Below are positions 34,340 through 41,982 of a stretch of 64,000 nucleotides of DNA, one piece after another. The stretch lies in assembly GCF_001613425.1 (NCBI RefSeq), contig NZ_BDCI01000029.1, positions 158,297 through 222,296 on the forward strand. The letters are read 5' to 3'. Both the position numbers and the translations under genes were made by a program. Numbering within the stretch: position 1 is the stretch's first letter; each line of letters opens with the position of its first letter. The stretch is from Nocardia vulneris. GTDB lineage: Bacteria > Actinomycetota > Actinomycetes > Mycobacteriales > Mycobacteriaceae. The notes below the pieces were generated by a model, which was not told the DNA's origin, ran no database searches, and was given only the letters and a program-made list of their open reading frames with translations.

Positions 34340-34366
34340 GTCCCGCAACCGTTCCGGGTGCGGGAC
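34340..34366. terminator. Bidirectional terminator hairpin
   Basis: GTCCCGCA (34340-34347) and TGCGGGAC (34359-34366) form a perfect 8-bp stem, extended inward by two more pairs across one mismatch, with a 5-base loop. It lies between two convergent genes, the serine hydrolase and the P450. There is no T-run, as is common in actinobacteria. Confidence 0.7.
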
Positions 34367-34374
34367 GCGCAAGT

Positions 34375-35880
34375 TCAGCGGCGCCGCAGGGTAATCGGCG
34401 CCCCGTCCCTGGGGAACGGAATGGTGGTGAAACCCCAGGGCATCCGGTACTCGTCGGGGATCTGCCAGGTGTACGCACGCACCAGCGCGGCGATCACCGT
34501 CTTCACCTCGAACGTGCCGAAGTGCATGCCGATGCACTTGTGCGCGCCCGCACCGAACGGCAGGAACGCCAGCCGGTGCGATTTGTCCTCGCGCCGTTGC
34601 TCGTTGAACCGTTCGGGGTCGAACAGCTCTGGCTCGGTCCACAATTCGTCGAGCAGATGGTTGACCTGATAGGCGAGGTCGATCTGGGTGCCCGCCGGAA
34701 TGTAGTGGCCCAGGATCTCGGTATCGCGCACCGCACGCCGGCACAGACCGGGCACCGGCGGCATCAAGCGCAGGCTCTCCTTGAGCACCAGATCCAGATC
34801 ACGCAAGCCCTCCAGGTCCGCGATAGTCGGTGCGGCACCGTCGGTTCGGGCATCGAGCGCGAGCACTTCGGCCCGCACCCGCTGCTGCCAGTCCGGATGC
34901 TTGCCCAGGTAGTAGGTGAGCGCGGTGGCCGCGGTCGTGGTGGTGTCGTGCGCGGCCATGATCAGAAAGATCATGTGGTTCACCACATCCGCGTCGCCGA
35001 ACACGCCGCCGTCCTCGCTGCGCGCGTGGCAGAGGCCGGAGAACAGGTCCGAGGTCTCGGTCCGCCGCTTGTCCGGCAGCATCGCCCGGAAGTAGTCCTC
35101 CAGCACGCGACGGCCGCGCAGGCCCGCCCGCCAATTGCCGCCGGGCACCGGATGCCGGATCAGCGCGAGCGCCGCGTGCGTGCAGTCGAGGAACGCGTCC
35201 ACCAGCTCGCGACGCTGCGGCCCGACATCGGCGGCCATGAACATCTCCCCCGCGATATCGAGGGTCAGTTCCTTGAAGGTCGGATACAAACGCACGGTCC
35301 GTTCGGCGTCGCCACCCTGCGGCACCCAGCGCTCGATGCCGGCGCGCACCACCGGGGTCAGCGCCGCCAAGTGCGCCGCCAACCGGTCCCTGGTGAAAGC
35401 CTGCTGCATGATCCGGCGATGGAATTTGTGCTCGTCGAACTCGAGCAACAGCAGACCGCGCCGAAAGAACGGGCCGATGAAATAGTCCCAGCCCTGGCCG
35501 AAATCGCGGCGCCGCCGGCCGAGCACTTCCTCGAGCGCATCGGGCCCCGCGACGAGCACCCGGTCGACCCCGAGCGAGGTATTCATCGAGACCGGACCGT
35601 ATTTCCGATACCGGCCCATCATTTCGGCGGGGCCCCACCGCATGTACTGCAGCATGCGGCCCAGATACGGCAGCCCGGCGTCGCCGTGCACCGCGGTGGT
35701 TTCGCTGCCGCTGGGCGGCCGGGCGAGAATATGGTGCCGTTCCGGAATCAGATCGAGTGCGCGATCCAGGAGATGGTCGTGCGGTATTTCGATCAATCCG
35801 ATGTTCTCGGAATCGGGCGGTCTCCCGGATTTCCCGCGCGCGCTGGTTTTTCTGCCAACGACCCGGTCCCCGGCGACCAT
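34375..35880 (-). CDS. Cytochrome P450, long form
   Basis: A 501-residue P450, about 100 residues longer than the one at 16547. I-helix MAAHDTTTTAATAL, K-helix KESLRL, and heme loop FLPFGAGAHKCIG are intact. The PERW-like region (DPERFNEQR) and the FGAGAHKCIGMHFG form resemble the eukaryotic-like CYP51/CYP26/CYP120 branch more than typical bacterial class I enzymes. No ferredoxin is adjacent. ATG 35880 has GGGAGG upstream. The first 40 residues are a polar, lineage-specific extension. Substrate unknown; sterol- or retinoid-like molecules are possible for this branch. Confidence 0.92.
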   Translation of the reverse strand: MVAGDRVVGRKTSARGKSGRPPDSENIGLIEIPHDHLLDRALDLIPERHHILARPPSGSETTAVHGDAGLPYLGRMLQYMRWGPAEMMGRYRKYGPVSMNTSLGVDRVLVAGPDALEEVLGRRRRDFGQGWDYFIGPFFRRGLLLLEFDEHKFHRRIMQQAFTRDRLAAHLAALTPVVRAGIERWVPQGGDAERTVRLYPTFKELTLDIAGEMFMAADVGPQRRELVDAFLDCTHAALALIRHPVPGGNWRAGLRGRRVLEDYFRAMLPDKRRTETSDLFSGLCHARSEDGGVFGDADVVNHMIFLIMAAHDTTTTAATALTYYLGKHPDWQQRVRAEVLALDARTDGAAPTIADLEGLRDLDLVLKESLRLMPPVPGLCRRAVRDTEILGHYIPAGTQIDLAYQVNHLLDELWTEPELFDPERFNEQRREDKSHRLAFLPFGAGAHKCIGMHFGTFEVKTVIAALVRAYTWQIPDEYRMPWGFTTIPFPRDGAPITLRRR

Positions 35881-36091
35881 GGCAAACCTCCCTGAACGAC
35901 CGTATTCATCCTATTCTTTTTCGCCGGTGCCCAAGGTCGGTTCGCCGCAACGCACTCCGGCGCCGGCGCGGCGCGACACACCCGGAACAGGGACGTCGCC
36001 GCGACGGCCACGATCGACCCGGCTACGGTTGACACCTGTCAGCAACCGTTCGCGGGGGAAGAGTATCCCCGGTCTGTCGAGGAGCAGGACG

Positions 36092-36118
36092 ATGAACAAT
36101 GACCACAGCATCGCGTAG
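36092..36118 (+). other. Possible 8-codon upstream reading frame overlapping the ndh start
   Basis: ATG 36092 opens a frame of eight codons (MNNDHSIA) ending at TAG 36118. It lies 7 bases after GGAG, while the ndh ATG (36099) is 14 bases after it and out of frame. The ndh start may therefore depend on ribosomes reaching it from this frame, or the smaller AGGA at 36086-36089 may serve ndh directly. Confidence 0.25.
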
Positions 36119-37580
36119 CGATTCGGCGGGGCGCAGTGGCCGGGCGACGGGTACGCACGAGAACCGGCGCCACCAGGTCGTGGTGATCGGTTCGGGCTTC
36201 GGCGGCCTGTTCGGCACCAAGCACCTCAAGCGCGCCGACGTCGACGTCACGCTGATCTCCAAAACCACCTCCCACCTGTTCCAGCCGCTGCTCTACCAGG
36301 TCGCGACCGGCATCCTCTCGGTCGGCGAGATCGCTCCCGCGACCCGGCTGGTGCTGCGCAAGCAGAAGAACGCACAGGTGCTGCTCGGCGACGTCATCGA
36401 CATCGACCTCGAAGCCAAGACCGTCACCTCGCGACTGCTCAACTCGAACACGGTCACCCCGTTCGACAGCCTGATCGTGGCCACCGGCGCACAGCAGTCC
36501 TACTTCGGCAACAACCAGTTCGCGACCTTCGCGCCCGGCATGAAGACCATCGACGACGCGCTGGAGCTGCGCGGCCGGATTCTCGGCTCGTTCGAGGGCG
36601 CGGAGCTGGCCACCAGCCAGGAGATGCGCGACCGGCTGCTCACCTTCGTGGTCGTCGGCGCGGGACCGACCGGCGTCGAATTGGCCGGGCAGATCGCCGA
36701 ACTCGCCGACCGCACGCTCGAGGGCACGTTCCACAACATCGATCCGCGCGACGCGCGGGTGGTGCTGCTGGAGGGCGCGGGCGCGGTGCTCGGCCCGATG
36801 GGCCCGAAGCTCGGCAGCAAGGCCAAGAAGCGGCTGGAGAAGATGGGCGTCGAGATCCAGCTCAACGCCATGGTCACCGATATCGACGCGCTGGGCGTCA
36901 CGGTGAAGGACGCCGACGGCACGATCCGCCGGATCGAATCCTCGTGCAAGGTGTGGTCGGCGGGTGTGCAGGCCAGCCCGCTGGGCAAGATGCTGGCCGA
37001 GCGGTCCGACGGCACCGAGGTGGACCGGGCCGGGCGCGTCATCGTCGAACCGGACCTGACGATCAAGGGCCACCCGAACGTCTTCGTGGTCGGTGACCTG
37101 ATGTCGGTGCCGAACGTGCCGGGTCAGGCGCAGGGCGCCATCCAGGGCGCGACCTACGCCGCCAAGCAGATCAAGGCGGGCCTGCACGGTCAGGCTCCGC
37201 AGGATCGCAAGCCGTTCAAGTACTTCAACAAGGGCAGCATGGCGACGGTGTCGCGGTTCAACGCCGTGTGCCAGGTCGGCAAGCTGGAATTCAGCGGGTT
37301 CTTCGCCTGGCTGGCCTGGCTCGCGCTGCACCTGTACTACCTGATCGGCTACCGCAGCCGGATCGTCACCGTGATCCAGTGGTTCGTCACGTTCCTCGGC
37401 CGTAGCCGGGGGCAGATGGCCGCCACCGAACAGTGGGTGGTCGCCCGGCTCGCGCTCGAACAGGTCAATGCCGACGAGGAAGACGCGGACGAGCTCGCCG
37501 CCGCGCTCGGCGCGCCGCCCGCGGACAACGGCAAGCTGCTGGAGAAGGCCAAGGCCGCGGCGGAGGGCCGCGTCAGCTGA
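36099..37580 (+). CDS. ndh: Type II NADH dehydrogenase
   Basis: A 493-residue peripheral flavoprotein that passes electrons from NADH to menaquinone without pumping protons. The FAD-binding VVIGSGFGGLFG and NADH-binding VVVGAGPTGVELAG are complete, with TGAQQSYFG between, and VFVVGDLMSVPNVPGQAQGA for the second FAD contact. A C-terminal hydrophobic stretch (FFAWLAWLALHLYYLIG) and an amphipathic tail attach it to the membrane. A TGA at 36093-36095 in this frame means ATG 36099 is the earliest possible start. It ends in a strong terminator. Confidence 0.96.
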   Translation: MTTASRSDSAGRSGRATGTHENRRHQVVVIGSGFGGLFGTKHLKRADVDVTLISKTTSHLFQPLLYQVATGILSVGEIAPATRLVLRKQKNAQVLLGDVIDIDLEAKTVTSRLLNSNTVTPFDSLIVATGAQQSYFGNNQFATFAPGMKTIDDALELRGRILGSFEGAELATSQEMRDRLLTFVVVGAGPTGVELAGQIAELADRTLEGTFHNIDPRDARVVLLEGAGAVLGPMGPKLGSKAKKRLEKMGVEIQLNAMVTDIDALGVTVKDADGTIRRIESSCKVWSAGVQASPLGKMLAERSDGTEVDRAGRVIVEPDLTIKGHPNVFVVGDLMSVPNVPGQAQGAIQGATYAAKQIKAGLHGQAPQDRKPFKYFNKGSMATVSRFNAVCQVGKLEFSGFFAWLAWLALHLYYLIGYRSRIVTVIQWFVTFLGRSRGQMAATEQWVVARLALEQVNADEEDADELAAALGAPPADNGKLLEKAKAAAEGRVS

Positions 37581-37598
37581 CGTACCCGCGCCTGCTCC

Positions 37599-37637
37599 CT
37601 TCGGCGAGGCCCGGTCAACAGACCGGCCTCGCCGAAG
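37599..37637 (+). terminator. Strong terminator after ndh
   Basis: Arms 37599-37616 and 37621-37637 pair over 17 positions with one bulged C and a 4-base loop (AACA). The stem begins CTTCGGCGAGG and ends CCTCGCCGAAG. It lies 18 bases after the ndh stop, with no T-run. Confidence 0.85.
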
Positions 37638-37798
37638 CCGTTCGAGGGGCAGCCGTGCCGACCCGCGAGTAGCTATTTCCAGGCAACGCCAAAGCTGTTG
37701 TGTCGCCCGAATTTCGACCCATCCAGGTGCCCGGTGGATCCGAATGTGGGGCGTCGAACCTGACAGCTATTCCCGACCTGACGAAAGGCGATCTACCT

Positions 37799-38572
37799 AT
37801 GGGCACAGGCAAGCACAGAGCCCCCAACCCGCAGCGGCAGAAGGTGGGCTCGATGGTCGCGGCAGGTGCGGTTCCGCTGGTCCTCGCACTGGTCGGCACC
37901 GGCACCGCCAACGCCGAGCCTGCACAACCCAATCCCGCGACGCAGCCCGCTCAGCCGGCCCAGTGGCCGGCCGCCGAGCCGCCGAACGCGATGCCCTACG
38001 AGGGCCTGAACATCCCGGACAGCACCTACAGCTCGCTGCAGTGGTCGCGCCCGCTGCCGGAGAAGAAGTACCTGGCCCCGGTCGGCGTGCTGCACGCGCC
38101 CGTCCCGGTCGCGCCGGTGCCGCCGATCGCGCCGCCCTCGGGCAAGTTCCGCTTCGGTGACGTGCAGGTGGACGCGCCGACCTGGATGGACCAGGAACAG
38201 GCGATCCAGATCAACGACAACGCGGCCATGGCCGAGGCCAACCTGGCGACGTTCCTCGACTCGATCGGCATGGAGCGCAGCCGGTCCGACCGGATCGCGG
38301 GCCAGACCGTCGGCACCGCCGCCATGGGTGCCGTCGCCGGTGCCGCGGCGGCCGTGCCGGTGGCCGCGACCTCCGCGCTCGTCGGCGGCGTGGTGGGACT
38401 GGCGCTCGGACTGCCGCTGCTGCCCGTCGGCGTGGTCGCGGGCCCGATGCTCGGCGCGAGCGTCGGCGCGGCCGTGATCACCGTGCCCGCCGCGGCGATC
38501 GGCGCGGCGGCCGGTGCGGCCGTCGGCGCGGTCAATGCGTTCAACGCGCCGTCGCGGGTCGTCGGCGACTGA
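37799..38572 (+). CDS. Secreted protein with hydrophobic Ala/Gly/Val C-terminal half
   Basis: A 257-residue exported protein not assigned to a known family. The signal peptide (SMVAAGAVPLVLALVGTGTANA) is followed by a Pro/Ala-rich segment and a conserved-looking centre (FGDVQVDAPTWMDQEQA). The last 100 residues are one long glycine/alanine-rich hydrophobic region (TVGTAAMGAVAGAAAAV, VVGLALGLPLLPVGVVAG), reminiscent of glycine-zipper membrane proteins. It may be an outer-envelope or cell-wall protein of mycolate bacteria. ATG 37799 has GAAAGG about 11 bases upstream. A clear terminator follows. Confidence 0.7.
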   Translation: MGTGKHRAPNPQRQKVGSMVAAGAVPLVLALVGTGTANAEPAQPNPATQPAQPAQWPAAEPPNAMPYEGLNIPDSTYSSLQWSRPLPEKKYLAPVGVLHAPVPVAPVPPIAPPSGKFRFGDVQVDAPTWMDQEQAIQINDNAAMAEANLATFLDSIGMERSRSDRIAGQTVGTAAMGAVAGAAAAVPVAATSALVGGVVGLALGLPLLPVGVVAGPMLGASVGAAVITVPAAAIGAAAGAAVGAVNAFNAPSRVVGD

Positions 38573-38597
38573 TCACGAACTAGTGCGCCACCCACCG

Positions 38598-38635
38598 AGG
38601 GTGGGAACCCGACCACGCTGTCGAGTTCCCACCCT
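38598..38635 (+). terminator. Terminator hairpin after the secreted protein
   Basis: AGGGTGGGAAC (38598-38608) pairs perfectly with GTTCCCACCCT (38625-38635) across a 16-base loop, followed by a pyrimidine-rich stretch TCCCTTTTG. It lies about 25 bases after the stop. Confidence 0.85.
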
Positions 38636-38850
38636 TCCCTTTTGTCCCGATCCGGCTGCGCTAACCCTGGAGGTGACGTGCGCCACTCTGCGCATCGGCG
38701 CGCCGCGCGCGCTGCACTCCGGCGAGTCGCATTACCCGCCAAAGGCTCGCAACACAACAGCAAACGCCGCGCGGAGACCGAACGGAAACCGAACTCGCAC
38801 ACCGCTTCCAGCGTCCCCGCGCCTACGATCGCGCACCACTTCGGTGTTCG

Positions 38851-38920
38851 CGCACCCTTTCCGTGTTCGTGCACCCGCTGTGGCAGGCCGCAGCGGGTGC
38901 GGGAAGACGGAAAGGGTGCG
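38851..38920. repeat. Two-storey nested inverted repeat (70 bp)
   Basis: An outer perfect 14-bp stem (CGCACCCTTTCCGT at 38851-38864 with ACGGAAAGGGTGCG at 38907-38920), a symmetric 6/6 internal loop, an inner perfect 10-bp stem (GCACCCGCTG at 38871-38880 with CAGCGGGTGC at 38891-38900) and a 10-base loop. It sits 5 bases from the ureD stop. A related element may lie at 56372-56434. The rest of the 353-base gap holds the terminator at 38598 and no gene. Confidence 0.85.
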
Positions 38921-38925
38921 GGGAG

Positions 38926-39570
38926 TCAGAGCGCGGCGCTGGTGCGGGTGCGCAGGGTGCCGCCCGCGGCGAGCGGGAGGCGGGAGTCGGTGAGGCCCAC
39001 GGTTTCCTCGGGGCGCTCGTCGGGGTAGCGCAGCTCGCTCTCGAGCGCGCGGGGGGCGTCCAGGGCGTCGTCGGCGGCGGCGCCCAGACCCAGTTCCAGG
39101 CGATGGCGCAACAGCGGCGTCTTGCCGATATCGGCGATCAGGTCGCCGCGCCAGCCGCCGTGCGCCTCACCGGACCGGCCGATCTGCACCCGCTCGCGCA
39201 GCCGCAGCCGGGCCTCGGCGGCCAGCCGGACCGTGCTGACGGTGTGGTGCTGCGCCCCGCCCGCCACGATCGTCGGCTCGGGATCGAAGTCGAGCTCGCC
39301 GCCGCGGCCCACCTCGAACCGCCAGTGCGCCAACGACATCGGCGTCGCGGCGCTGGGCAGCGCGATGGTGGCCGCGACCGAGCGCACGACCAGCCGCGCC
39401 CCGGCCCCGACCACCACCGTGATGTCGAGTTCGTCGCCCCCGAGCGGCGTCGCGGCGGTGCCGATCAGGTGCACCGTGTCCGGCCCGGTGCGGCGGGCCG
39501 AGAGCCCGCCGCTCGCGTGGATCTCGGGCAGCGTCGCCACCCGCGCGATGATCCGGAGTTCAGTGCGCAA
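38926..39570 (-). CDS. ureD: Urease accessory protein UreD
   Basis: A 214-residue urease chaperone, also called UreH. With UreF and UreG it forms the complex that opens the apo-urease for nickel loading. Features of the family: LSARRTGPDTVHLIGTAATPLGGD near the start (shortened: TVHLIGTAATPLGGD), RLVVRSVAATIALPS, and FEVGRGGELDFDPEPTIVA. It is on the short side for the family (about 200-280). ATG 39570 lies 11 bases inside ureG, so the two are translationally coupled. Confidence 0.9.
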   Translation of the reverse strand: MRTELRIIARVATLPEIHASGGLSARRTGPDTVHLIGTAATPLGGDELDITVVVGAGARLVVRSVAATIALPSAATPMSLAHWRFEVGRGGELDFDPEPTIVAGGAQHHTVSTVRLAAEARLRLRERVQIGRSGEAHGGWRGDLIADIGKTPLLRHRLELGLGAAADDALDAPRALESELRYPDERPEETVGLTDSRLPLAAGGTLRTRTSAAL

Positions 39571-40276
39571 CAGGGGCTTCGGCGGCGGCGCGGTCCTGGT
39601 CGGCGAGCAGCCGCAGTTGGGTACGCACCCAGGCGAGCACCGGGGTGGCGGCCGGGTCGTCGGTCAGCGAGATCAGCGCGGTCGGGCGGCCCTCGCGCAC
39701 CTTCGCCGCGTCGCGCTCCATCACGCCGAGATCCGCGCCCACCAGCGGAGCCAGATCGGTCTTGTTGACCACCAGCAGATCCGAGAACGTCACGCCCGGA
39801 CCGCCTTTGCGCGGCACCTTGTCCCCGCCGGCCACATCGACCACGAAGATCTGCACGTCGATCAGGCCGGAGGAGAAAGTCGCGGTGAGGTTGTCGCCGC
39901 CGGATTCCACCAGGATCAGGTCCAGCGGCGGGTTCGCCGCGATCAGATCGTCGATCGCGTCCAGGTTGGCCGTGATGTCGTCGCGGATGGCGGTGTGCGG
40001 GCAGCCGCCGGTCTGCACCGCGGTGATCCGCTCGTCCGGCAGCACCGCGTGCCTGCGCAGGAAGTCGGCGTCCTCGGTGGTGTAGATGTCGTTGGTCAGC
40101 ACGGCCAGCGACAGCTCGTCGCGCAGCTGCCTGCACAGCGCGGCGACCAGCGCGGTCTTGCCGGAGCCGACCGGACCGCCGATGCCGATGCGCAGCGCCT
40201 CCCCCGCGGTGCGCGCGCGCTTCGGGCGATCGTGCGAATGGTCGTGCGGTTCACCGTCGATCAGATGCGGTGGCAT
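39560..40276 (-). CDS. ureG: Urease accessory GTPase UreG
   Basis: A 238-residue SIMIBI-class GTPase that drives nickel insertion. Motifs: P-loop GGPVGSGKTALV, LTNDIYTTEDADFL, the nickel-binding TGGCPHTAIRDD (C-P-H), ESGGDNLTATFS, and NKTDLAPLVG. A His-rich N-terminal start (PHDHSHD) may store nickel. ATG 40276 has AAGGAG upstream. Second gene of ureF-ureG-ureD. Confidence 0.97.
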   Translation of the reverse strand: MPPHLIDGEPHDHSHDRPKRARTAGEALRIGIGGPVGSGKTALVAALCRQLRDELSLAVLTNDIYTTEDADFLRRHAVLPDERITAVQTGGCPHTAIRDDITANLDAIDDLIAANPPLDLILVESGGDNLTATFSSGLIDVQIFVVDVAGGDKVPRKGGPGVTFSDLLVVNKTDLAPLVGADLGVMERDAAKVREGRPTALISLTDDPAATPVLAWVRTQLRLLADQDRAAAEAPVAH

Positions 40277-40301
40277 GGTGGCGATCTCCTTCTTCCGGGA
40301 T

Positions 40302-40952
40302 TCAACTGGCGAACAGCGGCATGTCGCGGTGCAGGTGGCGTTGCGCGAGCACGTCTTGCAGCGGGTCGGACAGGCAGGCGAGGTCGTCGACCGCGTCGGC
40401 GGCGGTGCGGTCGCACAGGTCGGCGAGGCGGACCGTGCAGGCCGCGATGGCGGCGGGATCGAGCGCGAGCAGCCGTTGCGCGGCGGTCGCCGCGCCGGTC
40501 AGCGTGGTGTAGACGACCACGCCCGCGATCTCCTGCGGCGTCACCAGGCAGGCGGCGCCGACCATGCCGAACACGGTGGACAGGTGCGGGCGCGGGCCGA
40601 CCGCGGCCCAATCATGGTGTGGCCACAGTTGTTTGGACAGTCGCAGCAGGCCGCGCCCTTGTGCCCGGGACGCCGTACGGGCCGCGGGCGACGGCGTGCG
40701 CGCATCGGCCTCGGCCTCGGCCCGCTCCGGCGTCAGCGCGCCCGCGCAGACCGCGGCCGCCAGCGACGCCGCGACCAATCCCGAGGTCCGGATCCGCCGG
40801 CGCAGATACAGCTCGACCGTCACCACGTCCCGCACCACGCCGGAGGCGATCGCCTCCTCCACTCCGCCCGAGTGCACGTGCCCGCCGATCGGCAACCGCG
40901 AATCCGCCAACGCGAACAGCGTCGCCAGGCTCGCCGAACCGATTTCACCCAC
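40302..40952 (-). CDS. ureF: Urease accessory protein UreF
   Basis: A 216-residue helical chaperone of urease activation. Recognised by LFALADSRLPIGGHVHSGGVEEA at the start (key: LADSRLPIGGHVHSGG) and the family's conserved GRGLLRLS and VFG segments. It starts at GTG 40952, which sits exactly 7 bases after a -10-like TAAGAT (40959-40964), so this gene probably begins its own leaderless transcript. That argues against the usual ureABCFGD operon; the gene upstream runs the other way. Confidence 0.93.
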   Translation of the reverse strand: MGEIGSASLATLFALADSRLPIGGHVHSGGVEEAIASGVVRDVVTVELYLRRRIRTSGLVAASLAAAVCAGALTPERAEAEADARTPSPAARTASRAQGRGLLRLSKQLWPHHDWAAVGPRPHLSTVFGMVGAACLVTPQEIAGVVVYTTLTGAATAAQRLLALDPAAIAACTVRLADLCDRTAADAVDDLACLSDPLQDVLAQRHLHRDMPLFAS

Positions 40953-41108
40953 CGACGGATCTTATGCCCGGCGTGTCGTGCAAGCGTGTCCCGGCCACCT
41001 CGAACGCGGCCGGGCGCGGACGATAGCGCACGTCGCGGGTAGCACCGGGACCGATCGTGATCGCGATACCGAGCGCCGAATTGACGCTGTGCTAATAAAG
41101 TCGGAGGA

Positions 41109-41978
41109 GTGACTGAGACTCCGGCCCAGAGCAACGGACGCCCGCTCGCCGAGCGAGTGGCGAGCCGGCTGTTGTATCCGACCTCCCGGCCGCGCGAGCA
41201 GACGCTGCGCGAGGCGGTCGCGGGCAAGGTCGTCCTGGTGACCGGGGCGTCACATGGCATCGGCAAGGCCAGCGCGCGCAAGCTCGGCGCCGCGGGCGCG
41301 ATCGTGCTGCTCGTCGCGCGTTCGGCCGACGACCTGCACCAGGTCGCCGCCGATATCGCGGCCGAAGGCGGCACCGCGCATGTCTACCCCACCGACCTCA
41401 CCGATATGGACGCCGTCGAACTACTGGCGCGCGGGCTGCTCGCCGAGCACGGCCACCTGGACGTGGTGATCAACAACGCGGGCAAGTCGATTCGCCGATC
41501 GATCGACGAATCCTACGACCGCTTCCACGATTTCACCCGCACCATCGACATCAACTATCTCGGCCCGGTGCGGCTGCTGCTCGCGCTGCTGCCGGACATG
41601 CGCGAACGCCGGCAGGGGCATATCGTCAACATCTCCACCTGGGGCGTGCTCATGCCGCCCGCGCCGCAGTGGGCGGCCTACGGCGCGTCGAAATCCGCGT
41701 TCGACGTCTGGCTGCGCAGTGTCGCCGCCGAGGTGTCCGGCGACGGCGTCACCACCACCTCGATCTACATGCCGCTCGTGCACACCAGGATGAGCGCCCC
41801 CACCGACTTCAGCCGGGTGCCGGGCCTCACCGTCGACGAAGCCTCCGACCTGGTCTGCCACGCCGTCACGGCCAAGCCGCGCGAGATCGCGCCCTGGTGG
41901 TCCAGCCCCGTCCAGGCCTGGACCAACCTGACCCGCAACCAGGTTCAGCGCTTTTTCGAACGCGCCTTCCGCCGGTGA
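41109..41978 (+). CDS. Short-chain dehydrogenase/reductase
   Basis: A 289-residue oxidoreductase. It has VLVTGASHGIGKASA (cofactor loop), NNAGKSIRRS, a serine in VNISTWGVLMPP and YGASKSA (Y-x-x-x-K). The sequence resembles mycobacterial SDRs that lie near or in multi-domain acyl-CoA reductases and may act on lipid-like substrates (inference). GTG 41109 is used; GGAGG overlaps too closely to act as a normal ribosome site, and TAATAA (41093-41098) would give a near-leaderless start. It diverges from ureF. Confidence 0.88.
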   Translation: MTETPAQSNGRPLAERVASRLLYPTSRPREQTLREAVAGKVVLVTGASHGIGKASARKLGAAGAIVLLVARSADDLHQVAADIAAEGGTAHVYPTDLTDMDAVELLARGLLAEHGHLDVVINNAGKSIRRSIDESYDRFHDFTRTIDINYLGPVRLLLALLPDMRERRQGHIVNISTWGVLMPPAPQWAAYGASKSAFDVWLRSVAAEVSGDGVTTTSIYMPLVHTRMSAPTDFSRVPGLTVDEASDLVCHAVTAKPREIAPWWSSPVQAWTNLTRNQVQRFFERAFRR

Positions 41979-41982
41979 GCGC

